Origin: JAFGJQ01 sp964586145
GTDB lineage: Bacteria; Planctomycetota; Phycisphaerae; UBA1845
Direction of reading: 5' to 3'
NCBI GenBank assembly: GCA_964586145.1
Contig: CAZPHH010000128.1
Coordinates: 1-9,976 of the forward strand
Length of the DNA stretch: 9,976 bases
Below the pieces are notes generated by a model. That model did no database searches, was not told the origin of the DNA, and was given only the letters and a program-made list of their open reading frames with translations. Positions within the stretch are counted from its first letter, which is position 1. Each line of letters opens with the position of its first letter. Shown piece by piece: positions 1 through 7,523 of the stretch. The position numbers and the translations under genes are program-made.

Positions 1-7
1 GCCACCC

Positions 8-50
8 CCACCTGAAGGTGGCGGCACTGGCCGGTCGGCTGAAGCCGACC
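8..50. repeat. Pair of hairpins with TGAA loops
   Basis: Two perfect inverted repeats stand side by side. The first is CCACC-TGAA-GGTGG at 8-21 and the second is GGTCGGC-TGAA-GCCGACC at 33-50. Both loops read TGAA. They begin 33 nt beyond the stop codon of the minus-strand ATPase gene, so they could act as a transcript end or 3' stabiliser for it. No T-tract follows on the minus strand, so a classical intrinsic terminator is not supported. The matching loops suggest members of a dispersed intergenic hairpin family; that is inference, because copy number cannot be seen here. Confidence 0.5.
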
Positions 51-82
51 ACAAGCTAGAGGCAAGAAACTGGACGCCTGGA

Positions 83-2539
83 TCACAGATCGTACGCGGG
101 GTTCGCCTGGCCGTCGCGGGTGACGACGTACGGCCGCCAGATGAGGGCGCAGCTCGCGACGGTGATGTCGGACTTCTTCGGCCGCACGGTGACCTCTTCC
201 AGGGCCGGCGATTCCACGTCGGCGCTGCCTTGGATCTGCGCAACCTCACTCTCGAATTCCGCGTTCAGATCGACAAGCTGCTGCTGGAGAGCTTCCACGT
301 TCTCCTCCGCGCGAGAGACGTCACCGCGCTCGCGGGCGGTCCGGCCGGCACTGCGCAGCGTGGATGCCGCCCGGCCGACGTTGCCGACGCTCGCTTTCTT
401 GCGCCCGAACAACGCGCCCAGGATGGTCGTGCCGAAGGAGATGGCGGTCTGAAGCCCGTGCTGTCGCGCCTGGGACTTCTCGCGGTCGACCCGTTCCTCC
501 GCGCGGCGGATGCGGTCCTCGATGGCGGCGAGCTTCGGCGCGTAACGCTTGCGCAGCACCTCGATCTGCGCGTCGCGCTTCTCGTGCAGAAGATGGCGCA
601 ATCGCCCGCGAAAGTCCGCTTCGCTCTCGGTGGGCTTCGAGAACTGCTTCAACTCGCTCGCTTTGAGGAGCGTGGCGGCATGATTCCGATAGAGATGGTT
701 CGAAAACGCCTTGCTCCATTCCGCGTAGCTCGCCTCCCGGGCCGCCCGGGCCGGCAGGGCGGCGAACCGTCCGCCGGGGGCCGCCTGTGATTCAACGTCG
801 GGCGACGCGATCGAGATCGGCTCCGCATCGCTCCAGGGATCGAGACCCACCTGGTCATCCAGCAACACGCACAGCGCCACGTCCTTCCATTCGTCCACGC
901 CGGCCGGCTTGCTTTCCCAGTGAACCTTGCCCACGCCGACCAGAGACGGCTCGTACCGGATGTACGCGCCGGCCGGGGTCGACCGGGTGACGGCCAGAAA
1001 CCCCTGGGTGATGCCGGGCGGCAGCGGCGGGGGAGTCGTCGCCAGGGCCGAATCGGGCACAGACGCGGCGGCGATGGTCGGCGGCGCCGCGGGAGCCGGT
1101 GCCGGCGCCGCGGGCGCACCCGGCACCGCTTCCTTCCTTGAGGCCGTCAGGTTCTGAATCTGGCTTCGCGTGAGCGGGCCGCGCAGATACGACAGCGTCC
1201 ATCGGGTATGAAAGAGGACGGGTGCGTCCTCGTGCACGTTGTTCATGAGAAACACCCGGCTGCCCAGGCCGGACAGAAGTGCCTCCGTTCGTCCGCGGTC
1301 AAACGCCGAGCCGGCCGCGGCGCCCTGAAGGCCGTCGAGCAGCCGGGCCTTGTCGCGTTCGGTCTGCAGCCGGCCGATGAACCACGTGCCGGTGTTTGCC
1401 AGGCCCTTGTAGTCCAGGTCCACGGGGTTCTGTGTGGCCAGCACTACGCCGAGTCCGTACGCCCGGGCCTGTTTCAAAAGCGTAAGCATGGGCGTCTTGG
1501 CCGGTGGATTGGCCGTCGGCGGGAAGTATCCGAAGATCTCGTCCATGTAGAGGACCGCGCGAAGGCTGCCCGTGCCCGGCTGCATCCGCATCCAGGCGAT
1601 GATCTCGTTGAGCAGCAGCGTGACGAAGAACATGCGCTCCGCGTCGGACAGGTGCGCGATGGAGAGGATGGAGATGCGCGGCTTGCCCTGCGCGGTGTGG
1701 AGCAGGCGAGGGATTTCCAGCGGCTCGCCCTCCATCCACGCGGCAAATCCCGGTGAAGCGAGCAGGCTGTTCAGCGACATGGCCAGCTTGAAGCGGTCCT
1801 TGGCGGGGAAGAACGATTCGAGGTCCATCACCCCCATCTTGTCGAACGGCGGCGACTGGATCTGGTGGATGAGCGCGGCAATGTCGAGGTTCCGCCCGGC
1901 ACGCCAGGCGCGATCCAGCACGCTGCTCAGCAGGATGTGTTCGCGGCTCTGGACGGGGTCGGCCTCGATGCCCAGCAGCGCCAGGAGCCCGGACACCATC
2001 GCCGAGACGCGCTCCCGCATGGCGTCGGTGTCGGCGACGAGGTCGGCGGGCGGCGCGGCCAGCGATCGCAGGACCATCAGCGGCAGCCCCGCGTTAGAGC
2101 CCGGCGTATAGATGGCCACGTCGGCGGCGTCGCGGAAGCGGGCGATGCGCGTGCCGTCCTGGGCCCATTGCGCCAGGCCCTCACGCCACAGACGGGCGCG
2201 GTCGGCCGCGTAGGCGTCGGGAGTAAGCCCCTTGCGTGCCGCCTCACCTTCATCGATCCAGGGACGGAAATCCTCGGGCCGCAGTTCGGGGAACGTCAGC
2301 ATGAGGTTGCCGAGGTCGCCCTTGGGGTCGATGGCGATTGCGGGAATGCCGTCGATGGCCGCCTCTTCGAGGAGGGCCAGGCAAAGTCCGGTCTTTCCGC
2401 TGCCGGTCATGCCTACGCACACGGCGTGCGTGGTCAGGTCCTTGGCGTCGTACAGGAGCAGATCGTCCGTTGGTTTGCCCTGCTGCTCGTCGCACAGCCG
2501 GCCGAGATAGAAAGCCCCGAGCTTCTCGTAATCTTGCAT
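83..2539 (-). CDS. HerA/FtsK-superfamily P-loop ATPase (DUF87/DUF853-like)
   Basis: An 818-residue ATP-binding protein of the HerA-like branch, whose studied members are hexameric DNA pumps or helicases. Residues seen: Walker A GMTGSGKT at 43-50; DPKGDLGNL at 71-79; Walker B RAVLYMDEI at 327-335 (D333, E334); sensor segment LATQNP at 367-372; and an arginine-rich stretch GRLQTERDKAR at 389-399 that could supply the arginine finger. An Ala/Pro-rich linker covers about 471-510. The C-terminal part has heptad-like charged helices at about 651-693 and 741-768, either side of a short Gly/hydrophobic segment (GTTILGALFG, 703-712). This resembles an antiparallel coiled-coil hairpin. No signal peptide. 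The ATG at 2537-2539 is chosen because GGGAGG lies 5 nt upstream and a promoter-like pair lies behind it. No NurA or other known partner is beside it inside the window; the 3' neighbour is out of view. ATPase fold is firm; DNA translocation is inferred, and the biological role is unknown. Confidence 0.9.
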   Translation of the reverse strand: MQDYEKLGAFYLGRLCDEQQGKPTDDLLLYDAKDLTTHAVCVGMTGSGKTGLCLALLEEAAIDGIPAIAIDPKGDLGNLMLTFPELRPEDFRPWIDEGEAARKGLTPDAYAADRARLWREGLAQWAQDGTRIARFRDAADVAIYTPGSNAGLPLMVLRSLAAPPADLVADTDAMRERVSAMVSGLLALLGIEADPVQSREHILLSSVLDRAWRAGRNLDIAALIHQIQSPPFDKMGVMDLESFFPAKDRFKLAMSLNSLLASPGFAAWMEGEPLEIPRLLHTAQGKPRISILSIAHLSDAERMFFVTLLLNEIIAWMRMQPGTGSLRAVLYMDEIFGYFPPTANPPAKTPMLTLLKQARAYGLGVVLATQNPVDLDYKGLANTGTWFIGRLQTERDKARLLDGLQGAAAGSAFDRGRTEALLSGLGSRVFLMNNVHEDAPVLFHTRWTLSYLRGPLTRSQIQNLTASRKEAVPGAPAAPAPAPAAPPTIAAASVPDSALATTPPPLPPGITQGFLAVTRSTPAGAYIRYEPSLVGVGKVHWESKPAGVDEWKDVALCVLLDDQVGLDPWSDAEPISIASPDVESQAAPGGRFAALPARAAREASYAEWSKAFSNHLYRNHAATLLKASELKQFSKPTESEADFRGRLRHLLHEKRDAQIEVLRKRYAPKLAAIEDRIRRAEERVDREKSQARQHGLQTAISFGTTILGALFGRKKASVGNVGRAASTLRSAGRTARERGDVSRAEENVEALQQQLVDLNAEFESEVAQIQGSADVESPALEEVTVRPKKSDITVASCALIWRPYVVTRDGQANPAYDL

Positions 2540-2544
2540 AGGTG

Positions 2545-2550
2545 CCTCCC
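2545..2550 (-). promoter_or_regulatory. Shine-Dalgarno site of the ATPase gene
   Basis: On the minus strand GGGAGG sits 5 nt before the ATG at 2539. It is a strong match to the anti-SD sequence and fixes the start of the ATPase reading frame. Confidence 0.7.
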
Positions 2551-2583
2551 GTCGGTGTGAGAACCGCCCGTTACGACTGCCTG

Positions 2584-2612
2584 ATTACACGACGTGATGC
2601 GAAAGACTGCAA
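2584..2612 (-). promoter_or_regulatory. Candidate sigma70-type promoter for the ATPase gene
   Basis: Reading the minus strand, TTGCAG (2612-2607) is followed after exactly 17 nt by TGTAAT (2589-2584). The -10 matches TATAAT at 5 of 6 positions and the -35 matches TTGACA at 3 of 6. The predicted start of transcription near 2577 would give a leader of about 38 nt that contains the SD site. Assigned by eye from consensus only. Confidence 0.4.
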
Positions 2613-3195
2613 TGGGGCGGGTGCAGAATCCCGTTTGCCGGCCGGCTGCGAGGGATGGGACTCTCAGGTGTGCCGTGAGGGGCCCCGCGGCGCAAGAAAA
2701 GAAATCGAAACGGGGACGGGAGTCGAAACGGGGACGCAGCTAGTTTTCGTTCTTCCCGCTACGACACTCCCCCTCACCTCTGGCCGTCCTCGTCGGCCAG
2801 CGCCGGCGCGACCGGCAGGGCGAAAGCCCGTTCTACCCTCGCGCTGGCCTGCGGCCGCTGTTTCTGCGTTCTTGCGTTTTCCCGTCCGCCTGACATGTTC
2901 TTGCGACAGGGCGCTGCTCAAGAGCAGTGACACACACGCCGGCTCATCGTGCTGACGAAGCGATTGACTTTCCGCTACATAGCAGGAGTGAAGGTATGGA
3001 TAGCCATAGGTGCAAGCCGCTGGGAATCGTGCCGCATCAATCCTCCATCCCTGGAAGGGCTGCAGACCCATGCGGAAGGTTCAGGCGTCGCTTCCGAATG
3101 CTCCGCTTGTTATAGCTCCGTCGCCCCGCAGGGCTGACGAAAATGCTGCCCGCGGGTGTCCCAGGGAGGCGAGTGACCCCCGGCGGATTCGCCTA
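2613..3195. other. Divergent intergenic region without a convincing gene
   Basis: This stretch separates the minus-strand ATPase from plus-strand folP. Frames here are short and have no recognisable domain. It holds the repeat cluster described separately (2705-2800), a near-palindrome CTGCTC-AA-GAGCAG (2914-2927), and an imperfect hairpin CGTC-GCCC/GGGC-(T)-GACG (3119-3139). One short frame (2996-3115, 39 codons) has AGGAG 7 nt before its ATG, but it is rich in Arg and Pro and resembles nothing I know. I do not call it a gene. Confidence 0.5.
2705..2800. repeat. Direct repeat plus palindrome, REP-like cluster
   Basis: The 14-mer TCGAAACGGGGACG occurs twice, at 2705-2718 and 2723-2736, with an 18-bp period. 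It is followed by CAGCTAGTTTTCG and then, at 2780-2800, a perfect hairpin CTGGCCG-(7 nt)-CGGCCAG. G-rich 'GGGGAC' direct repeats next to short palindromes are reminiscent of intergenic elements mobilised by REP-associated tyrosine transposases (Y1/RAYT family). No transposase gene is present, so if this is such an element it would be non-autonomous. The repeats are seen; the family assignment is inference. Confidence 0.45.
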
Positions 3196-3225
3196 TCGAC
3201 TCCACCACGGCCATCACGGTATGCT
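3196..3225 (+). promoter_or_regulatory. Weak promoter-like pair directly before folP
   Basis: TCGACT (3196-3201, 4 of 6 to TTGACA) and TATGCT (3220-3225, 4 of 6 to TATAAT) are separated by 18 nt. Transcription would start near 3231-3233, only a few bases before the ATG at 3235, implying a leaderless or nearly leaderless mRNA. This agrees with the absence of any SD sequence in front of folP. Consensus matching in GC-rich DNA is error-prone, so the call is tentative. Confidence 0.3.
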
Positions 3226-3234
3226 GCGCCGTGC

Positions 3235-4077
3235 ATGGTTTCACAACCGAACACGCACTCCGTCTGGGACGACCTCTCACGACCCGTCGTGATGGGCATT
3301 CTGAACGTCACGCCGGACTCATTCAGCGACGGCGGCGCGTTCGCGGATGCGGATACCGCCGTAGCGTATGCCGATCGCATGGTCGCGGACGGGGTGGCCA
3401 TCATCGACGTGGGACCCGAGTCCACACGCCCCGGCGCCCATCCCGTCGACCCGCCGGAGCAGATACGCCGCTCCATCCCGGTAATCCGCCAAATCCGCCG
3501 CAGGCACCCGCACGTCGGCTTGTCCATCGACACGCAGTCGGCCGTCGTGGCACGGGCGGCCTTGGAGGCCGGCGCCGATGCCGTAAACGACATCTCTGCG
3601 CTGCGCCACGATCCCGACATGGCCGGTGTCGTCGCGGATCGGCGCGCTGTCGTCATTCTGATGCATATGCAGGGCACGCCCGCCACGATGCAACGCGACC
3701 CGACGTATTGCGATGTCACCGCCGAAGTTACCGCATTTCTTCGAAATCGCGCAGCCGTGGCCGTCTCGGTCGGAATCGAGCCCCACCGGATCATCCTCGA
3801 CCCCGGCATCGGGTTCGGGAAGACCGTCGATCACAACCTCGAACTGCTCCGCCGCCTGCCGGAAATCGTCCGCATCGGATTTCCCGTGCTCTTGGGCGTA
3901 TCGCGTAAAGCCTTTATTGGCAAAATCCTGGACCTGTCTGACCCACGGAGCCGACTGGCCGGTTCCCTCGCCTGTGCGGCGGCCGCCGCACTCTTCGGCG
4001 CCCGGATCATCCGTGCGCATGACGTTCGGGAAACGGTCCAGGCCGTCCGGCTGATCGCAGAACTGACCGGCCGTTGA
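3235..4077 (+). CDS. folP: Dihydropteroate synthase
   Basis: This 280-residue cytoplasmic enzyme condenses 6-hydroxymethyl-7,8-dihydropterin diphosphate with p-aminobenzoate to give 7,8-dihydropteroate in folate synthesis; it is the sulfonamide target. It is a TIM barrel of usual family length. Visible motifs: MGILNVTPDSFSDGG (20-34, first DHPS signature); DVGPESTRPG (58-67, second signature, with Pro where GG is usual); SIDT (97-100); NDIS (118-121); MHMQGTP (143-149); DPGIGFGK (189-196); GVSRKAFIG (221-229); and RAHD (260-263), the Arg/His pair near the diphosphate site. The ATG at 3235 is chosen because the residues before MGILNV then match the family in length. The open frame extends upstream to 3010, but that extra N-terminus is unlike the family. 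No SD is visible. It stands alone, with no other folate gene in view. GP replacing GG in the second motif is the only oddity. Confidence 0.96.
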   Translation: MVSQPNTHSVWDDLSRPVVMGILNVTPDSFSDGGAFADADTAVAYADRMVADGVAIIDVGPESTRPGAHPVDPPEQIRRSIPVIRQIRRRHPHVGLSIDTQSAVVARAALEAGADAVNDISALRHDPDMAGVVADRRAVVILMHMQGTPATMQRDPTYCDVTAEVTAFLRNRAAVAVSVGIEPHRIILDPGIGFGKTVDHNLELLRRLPEIVRIGFPVLLGVSRKAFIGKILDLSDPRSRLAGSLACAAAAALFGARIIRAHDVRETVQAVRLIAELTGR

Positions 4078-4088
4078 CCACCCGGGAA

Positions 4089-4109
4089 AACACCCTTTCG
4101 GGGGGTGTT
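4089..4109 (+). terminator. Hairpin after folP, possible terminator
   Basis: AACACCC (4089-4095) and GGGTGTT (4103-4109) pair perfectly around a 7-nt loop TTTCGGG, 12 nt after the folP stop codon. The position suits a transcript end, but only a short TT lies in the 3' arm and no T-tract follows. It may be a terminator of the T-poor kind or simply a 3' stem-loop. Confidence 0.4.
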
Positions 4110-4207
4110 GCCGCGCCGGAGTCCGCAAATCGTGCGATCGGGCAGATCACGGCCAATACCAGAAAGCCGCAACCTGCGCCCGGCACGCGGGAGAAGCGCA
4201 CGGGATA

Positions 4208-4236
4208 TGGAAAACCCCGGCAATCTCGGGTACACT
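4208..4236 (+). promoter_or_regulatory. Weak promoter-like pair upstream of the protease gene
   Basis: TGGAAA (4208-4213) and TACACT (4231-4236) are 17 nt apart, and each matches its sigma70 consensus at 4 of 6 positions. Transcription would start near 4243, giving a leader of roughly 130 to 240 nt depending on the true protease start codon. If this is correct, the most distal in-frame ATG (4245) is an unlikely start. Confidence 0.25.
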
Positions 4237-4393
4237 GAAGATGGTTGGGATGGGCTCAGTGCCTCCATCGGCTCCGGAGTGCCGCCAGCCCGGCCGGGCG
4301 TTGCGCGATTCGGCCGGCACATCGACCTACCGCCAGAAGGGCGCTGCTGGGGGGGGAGACTCCGGCGTTAGACATGAGCCCAGCACAGGCATT

Positions 4394-4412
4394 CACCGGT
4401 GAGGGACCGGTG
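4394..4412 (+). promoter_or_regulatory. Hairpin carrying an SD-like loop and a GTG codon
   Basis: CACCGGT (4394-4400) and ACCGGTG (4406-4412) form a perfect 7-bp stem around the loop GAGGG (4401-4405). The loop resembles a Shine-Dalgarno sequence, and the last three bases of the 3' arm are a GTG in the protease frame (4410-4412). It could affect initiation at that GTG, or be chance. Function is inferred. Confidence 0.25.
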
Positions 4413-4484
4413 TGTTTCTTCAGCCGGGGGACCAGGATTTTGGCCATCGTCTCAGGAAGACCGATTGCGATCCGCCCGGCCACC

Positions 4485-7400
4485 ATGCGCTGCAGGTGGG
4501 CCGGCCTGCTGCTGTTGTGCGCGGGAGCCATGTTCACACCCCCCGTCCATGCGGGTGAGATCGTGCCGCTGGAACTCCGCGTCGGATCGGTCTTGCTTCT
4601 GCCGGGCGACAACCTCCTCGCACAGCCGCACAGTCCGGTGAACACCACGGTGCCGTACCTCCTGAGGCTGGACGGCGCGATCACGCCCCAGCGCCGAACC
4701 GCACTGGCCGGCGCCGGCGCCGTGGTTTGCGACTTCATCCCGCCCGACGGATTTGTCGTGAAGCTCAGCGGGCAAAGCGTTGCGTCACTGGCCGCCCTCG
4801 ACTTCGTAACGTGGTTGGGCCCGATCCACCCCGAATGGAAGATCGCCCCGACCCTCCAGGACATGCTTGCGGGCGATGATCCGCCGGGCAACCCGGCCCC
4901 GATCCCCCTCGTGATATCCACCTTCCTGGGCGAAGGTGATTCCGGGATTCTGCAGGTGCTGCACACGCACGCCGCGCAGAGCGTAGCCTCGTACGGCGCC
5001 GGAGGCCGGCGGTTCGTCGGCGCGACGGTGTCGCCGTCGGCCGTGCCGGCCGTGGTGGAGCTGCCCGGCGTGCAGTTTGTTGAGGTTGCGCCGGTATTGG
5101 CGCCCCGAAACGACTCGAACGCCTGGATTCTCCAGAGCAACGTGCCGGGCAGCCGACCGGCCTGGGAGCGGGGGTTGCTCGGACAAGGTCAGATCGCGGG
5201 GCTGATCGACTCCGGCATCGACCGCGACCATTGTGCGTTCCGCGATCCGACACCCGTCGGCCGCCAGAACCGCAAGATCGTAGCGATCCGCGGAGAGGCC
5301 CTGCCCGACGCGCACGGCACGTACGTGGCCGGCACGCTGGCGGGCGACGCGGACGTTGTCGGACAGCCGGACGGATACGACGGCATGGCCCCGCGGGCCC
5401 GGATCAGCTTCACGGATTTCGCCCTGGTCCAGACGCAACCAATGAGCGTGTATGATTGGTTCGCGGACGCACACGCCGACGGGGCTCGCGTACACAGCAA
5501 CAGTTGGGGCGACGACAGCAACGCCGCGTACACGGCGCTGTGCAGCATGGTCGACGCCTTCGCGCACGATCACGAGGACAGCCTGCTCATCTTCGCGGCA
5601 ACCAACCTGCCCACCCTCCGTTCGCCTGAGAACGCCAAAAACGTGCTGGCCGTCGGGGCCTCCATGGACGACCCCAACCAACACCTGTTTTACAGCGGTG
5701 GGACCGGCCCCACGCCCGACGGGAGGCGCAAGCCGGAGATCTTCGCGCCCGGATACGGCACCTGGTCCGCCCGATACGACGGCATCCACGACTGCGAGTT
5801 CAGCCCGTGGTTCGGAACGTCGGTGGCGGCGCCCGCGATCGCCGGCGCGGGTCTTCTCGTCCGGCAGTACTTCGTGGAAGGTCGCTACCCGGCCGGCGGA
5901 CCTCCCCAACCGTTTCTTCCCTCTGCCGCGCTGGTGAAGGCCGTCCTGCTGAACGGGGCCGTGGACATGACCGGAGCGCCGGCCGGCGGCAACCAGTACC
6001 CCAGCGACGAGGAAGGCTGGGGGCGGCTTGTGCTGGACCACGCTCTGGAGTTCCCCGGAGACACCCGAAAGCTCTGGGTGTACGAGCGACGGAACGCCGC
6101 TGGCCTGCAGACGGGCGAACAATGGTCCTCGCCGCCGGTGCATGTACAGTCCGGCGGCACCCCGTTGCGCATCACGCTGGTGTTCACCGAGCCGCCCGGC
6201 GCACCGATGGCCTCCAATCCCGTCGTGAACAACCTGAACCTGGAACTGACCGGGCCCCAGGGGACCGGCAGCGCCACGTATCACGGCAACTGGTTCAGTG
6301 GTGGGCAGTCTGTCTCCGGTGGGACCCCTGACACGCAGAACAACGTCCAGCAGATCCTGCTGCTGAGCCCGGCGCCCGGCGCGTACGGCGTGACCATCCA
6401 CGGCGGGGAGACGTTCGCGGGGCCCCAGGGGTTCGCCCTGGTGATCTCCGGAGACGCGGTGGTTGATCCGGTGGTCTTTCCGGATTGCAACGGGAATGGT
6501 GTTCTCGATTCCACGGACATCGCCACGGGCTTCAGCGCAGACTGCCAGACGAACGGCATCCCGGACGAATGCGAATCGCTGACCGACTGCAACAGCAACG
6601 GCATTCCGGACGAATGCGAAGACCTGCCGGACTGCAACGGGAACGGAATCCCCGATTTGTGTGAGCCCGCCCTCGACTGCAACAACAACGGGATCCCGGA
6701 CGAGTGCGAAGACCTGCCCGACTGCAACTACAACGGGATTCCGGACACGTGCGACGTGCTCCACCTTTCCAGCGCCGATTGCCAGCCGGACGGCATTCCG
6801 GACGAATGCCAGGTGCCATTGGGCGTCTTCCCGTATGCCGGGCCGCCGGGCAATGTCATCCCGGAATCACCCCCCTTCCAGGACTCACAGACGCTGTTCG
6901 TCGACGATTACTACGTCGTTGCGGACGTGGATCTGGCACTGCAGATTGAGCACGAGTGGAACGGCGACCTGATCGTACAACTGGCCCATGCAGGCGTCAC
7001 CGCGACCGTCATCCATCGGCCCGGCTGTCCGCTTCCCAACCCCTACTTTGGATACAACGACAAAGGCTTCGACGTCGTGCTTGATGACTGGACCGACCAA
7101 TCCATCGAGTATGCCACATCCGGAGGATTCGGCCCCGTAACGGGGACGTACCGCCCCCATCCGGACTCCCTCTCCGTGTTCAACGGGCTGGACGCGCACG
7201 GACCGTGGACCATCACGCTCGTGGATCCGATTCAGGGCTGCGTCGGAAAGCTCAACGCCTGGGAGCTCCGAATCGGCACCCCCACCGGGCCCCCGCCGGG
7301 CTGCGACCGGCCCGGCGATTGTACGGGCGACGGATTCGTGGACGAGGCGGATTACCTGATTTTTGAAGGTTGCCTGGCCGGGCCTTTGCAGTCCGTCTCG

Positions 7401-7523
7401 CCGGAGTGCCAGTGCGCGGACCTCAACGGCGACGGACGGACGGACCTGCTCGACTTCGCCGGATTCCAGGACTCGGCTGGTCAATCGAAGACCGTAATCA
7501 TCACCCACAAGATCCTCCAGTAG
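4485..7523 (+). CDS. Secreted subtilisin-family (S8, KP-43-like) protease with repeat, P and dockerin-like domains
   Basis: Numbered from the ATG at 4485 (1012 residues). A signal peptide occupies about 1-23: Arg-rich start, Leu-rich core, VHA|GE cleavage. A prodomain-like region runs to about 220. The S8 domain shows Asp242 (LIDSGID), His277 (HGTYVAGT), oxyanion Asn374 (FAATN) and Ser446 (FGTSVAAP). The segment PSAALVKAVLLNGA and the following beta-rich part (about 521-660, VVNNLNLELTGPQG, GPQGFALVISG) resemble KP-43-type alkaline proteases. Then come Cys/Asp repeats DCNxNGIPDEC (667-778), a proprotein-convertase P domain (about 779-932), and two EF-hand loops in a dockerin-like module (about 940-998; DCTGDGFVDEADY, DLNGDGRTDLLDF). 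Extracellular protein hydrolysis, probably calcium-stabilised, is inferred. The start is uncertain: the frame is open from 4245, with ATG 4374, GTG 4410 (GAGGG 4 nt before) and TTG 4440 also possible; 4485 gives the most compact signal peptide but has no SD. No PEP-CTERM tail. Confidence 0.93.
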   Translation: MRCRWAGLLLLCAGAMFTPPVHAGEIVPLELRVGSVLLLPGDNLLAQPHSPVNTTVPYLLRLDGAITPQRRTALAGAGAVVCDFIPPDGFVVKLSGQSVASLAALDFVTWLGPIHPEWKIAPTLQDMLAGDDPPGNPAPIPLVISTFLGEGDSGILQVLHTHAAQSVASYGAGGRRFVGATVSPSAVPAVVELPGVQFVEVAPVLAPRNDSNAWILQSNVPGSRPAWERGLLGQGQIAGLIDSGIDRDHCAFRDPTPVGRQNRKIVAIRGEALPDAHGTYVAGTLAGDADVVGQPDGYDGMAPRARISFTDFALVQTQPMSVYDWFADAHADGARVHSNSWGDDSNAAYTALCSMVDAFAHDHEDSLLIFAATNLPTLRSPENAKNVLAVGASMDDPNQHLFYSGGTGPTPDGRRKPEIFAPGYGTWSARYDGIHDCEFSPWFGTSVAAPAIAGAGLLVRQYFVEGRYPAGGPPQPFLPSAALVKAVLLNGAVDMTGAPAGGNQYPSDEEGWGRLVLDHALEFPGDTRKLWVYERRNAAGLQTGEQWSSPPVHVQSGGTPLRITLVFTEPPGAPMASNPVVNNLNLELTGPQGTGSATYHGNWFSGGQSVSGGTPDTQNNVQQILLLSPAPGAYGVTIHGGETFAGPQGFALVISGDAVVDPVVFPDCNGNGVLDSTDIATGFSADCQTNGIPDECESLTDCNSNGIPDECEDLPDCNGNGIPDLCEPALDCNNNGIPDECEDLPDCNYNGIPDTCDVLHLSSADCQPDGIPDECQVPLGVFPYAGPPGNVIPESPPFQDSQTLFVDDYYVVADVDLALQIEHEWNGDLIVQLAHAGVTATVIHRPGCPLPNPYFGYNDKGFDVVLDDWTDQSIEYATSGGFGPVTGTYRPHPDSLSVFNGLDAHGPWTITLVDPIQGCVGKLNAWELRIGTPTGPPPGCDRPGDCTGDGFVDEADYLIFEGCLAGPLQSVSPECQCADLNGDGRTDLLDFAGFQDSAGQSKTVIITHKILQ
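6483..6818 (+). repeat. Tandem repeats encoding DCNxNGIPDEC units
   Basis: Seven units begin with Asp-Cys and keep the pattern D-C-x-x-x/N-G-I-P-D-x-C. The five from 6540 to 6764 are exactly 45 nt (15 residues) each; the first and the last two are spaced slightly differently. Codons vary between units, so the array is old rather than a fresh duplication. The Asp/Asn spacing recalls thrombospondin type-3 calcium-binding repeats, and the paired Cys residues suggest disulfides in the exported protein. It links the protease barrel to the P domain. Confidence 0.85.

Noticed and set aside
230..790. Plus-strand frame of 186 codons opposite the ATPase C-terminus
   Set aside because: Antisense shadow. 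The minus-strand frame has the intact ATPase motifs.
2540..2955. Plus-strand frame of 137 codons next to the ATPase start
   Set aside because: It overlaps the ATPase promoter and the REP-like repeats and has no recognisable protein features.
3319..4128. Minus-strand frames opposite folP
   Set aside because: Shadows of a strongly supported DHPS gene.
4785..6764. Minus-strand open frame of 659 codons opposite the protease
   Set aside because: Antisense to a clearly coding, high-GC gene. The translation is Val/Arg/Gly-rich with no domain, and such frames are expected opposite GC-rich genes.
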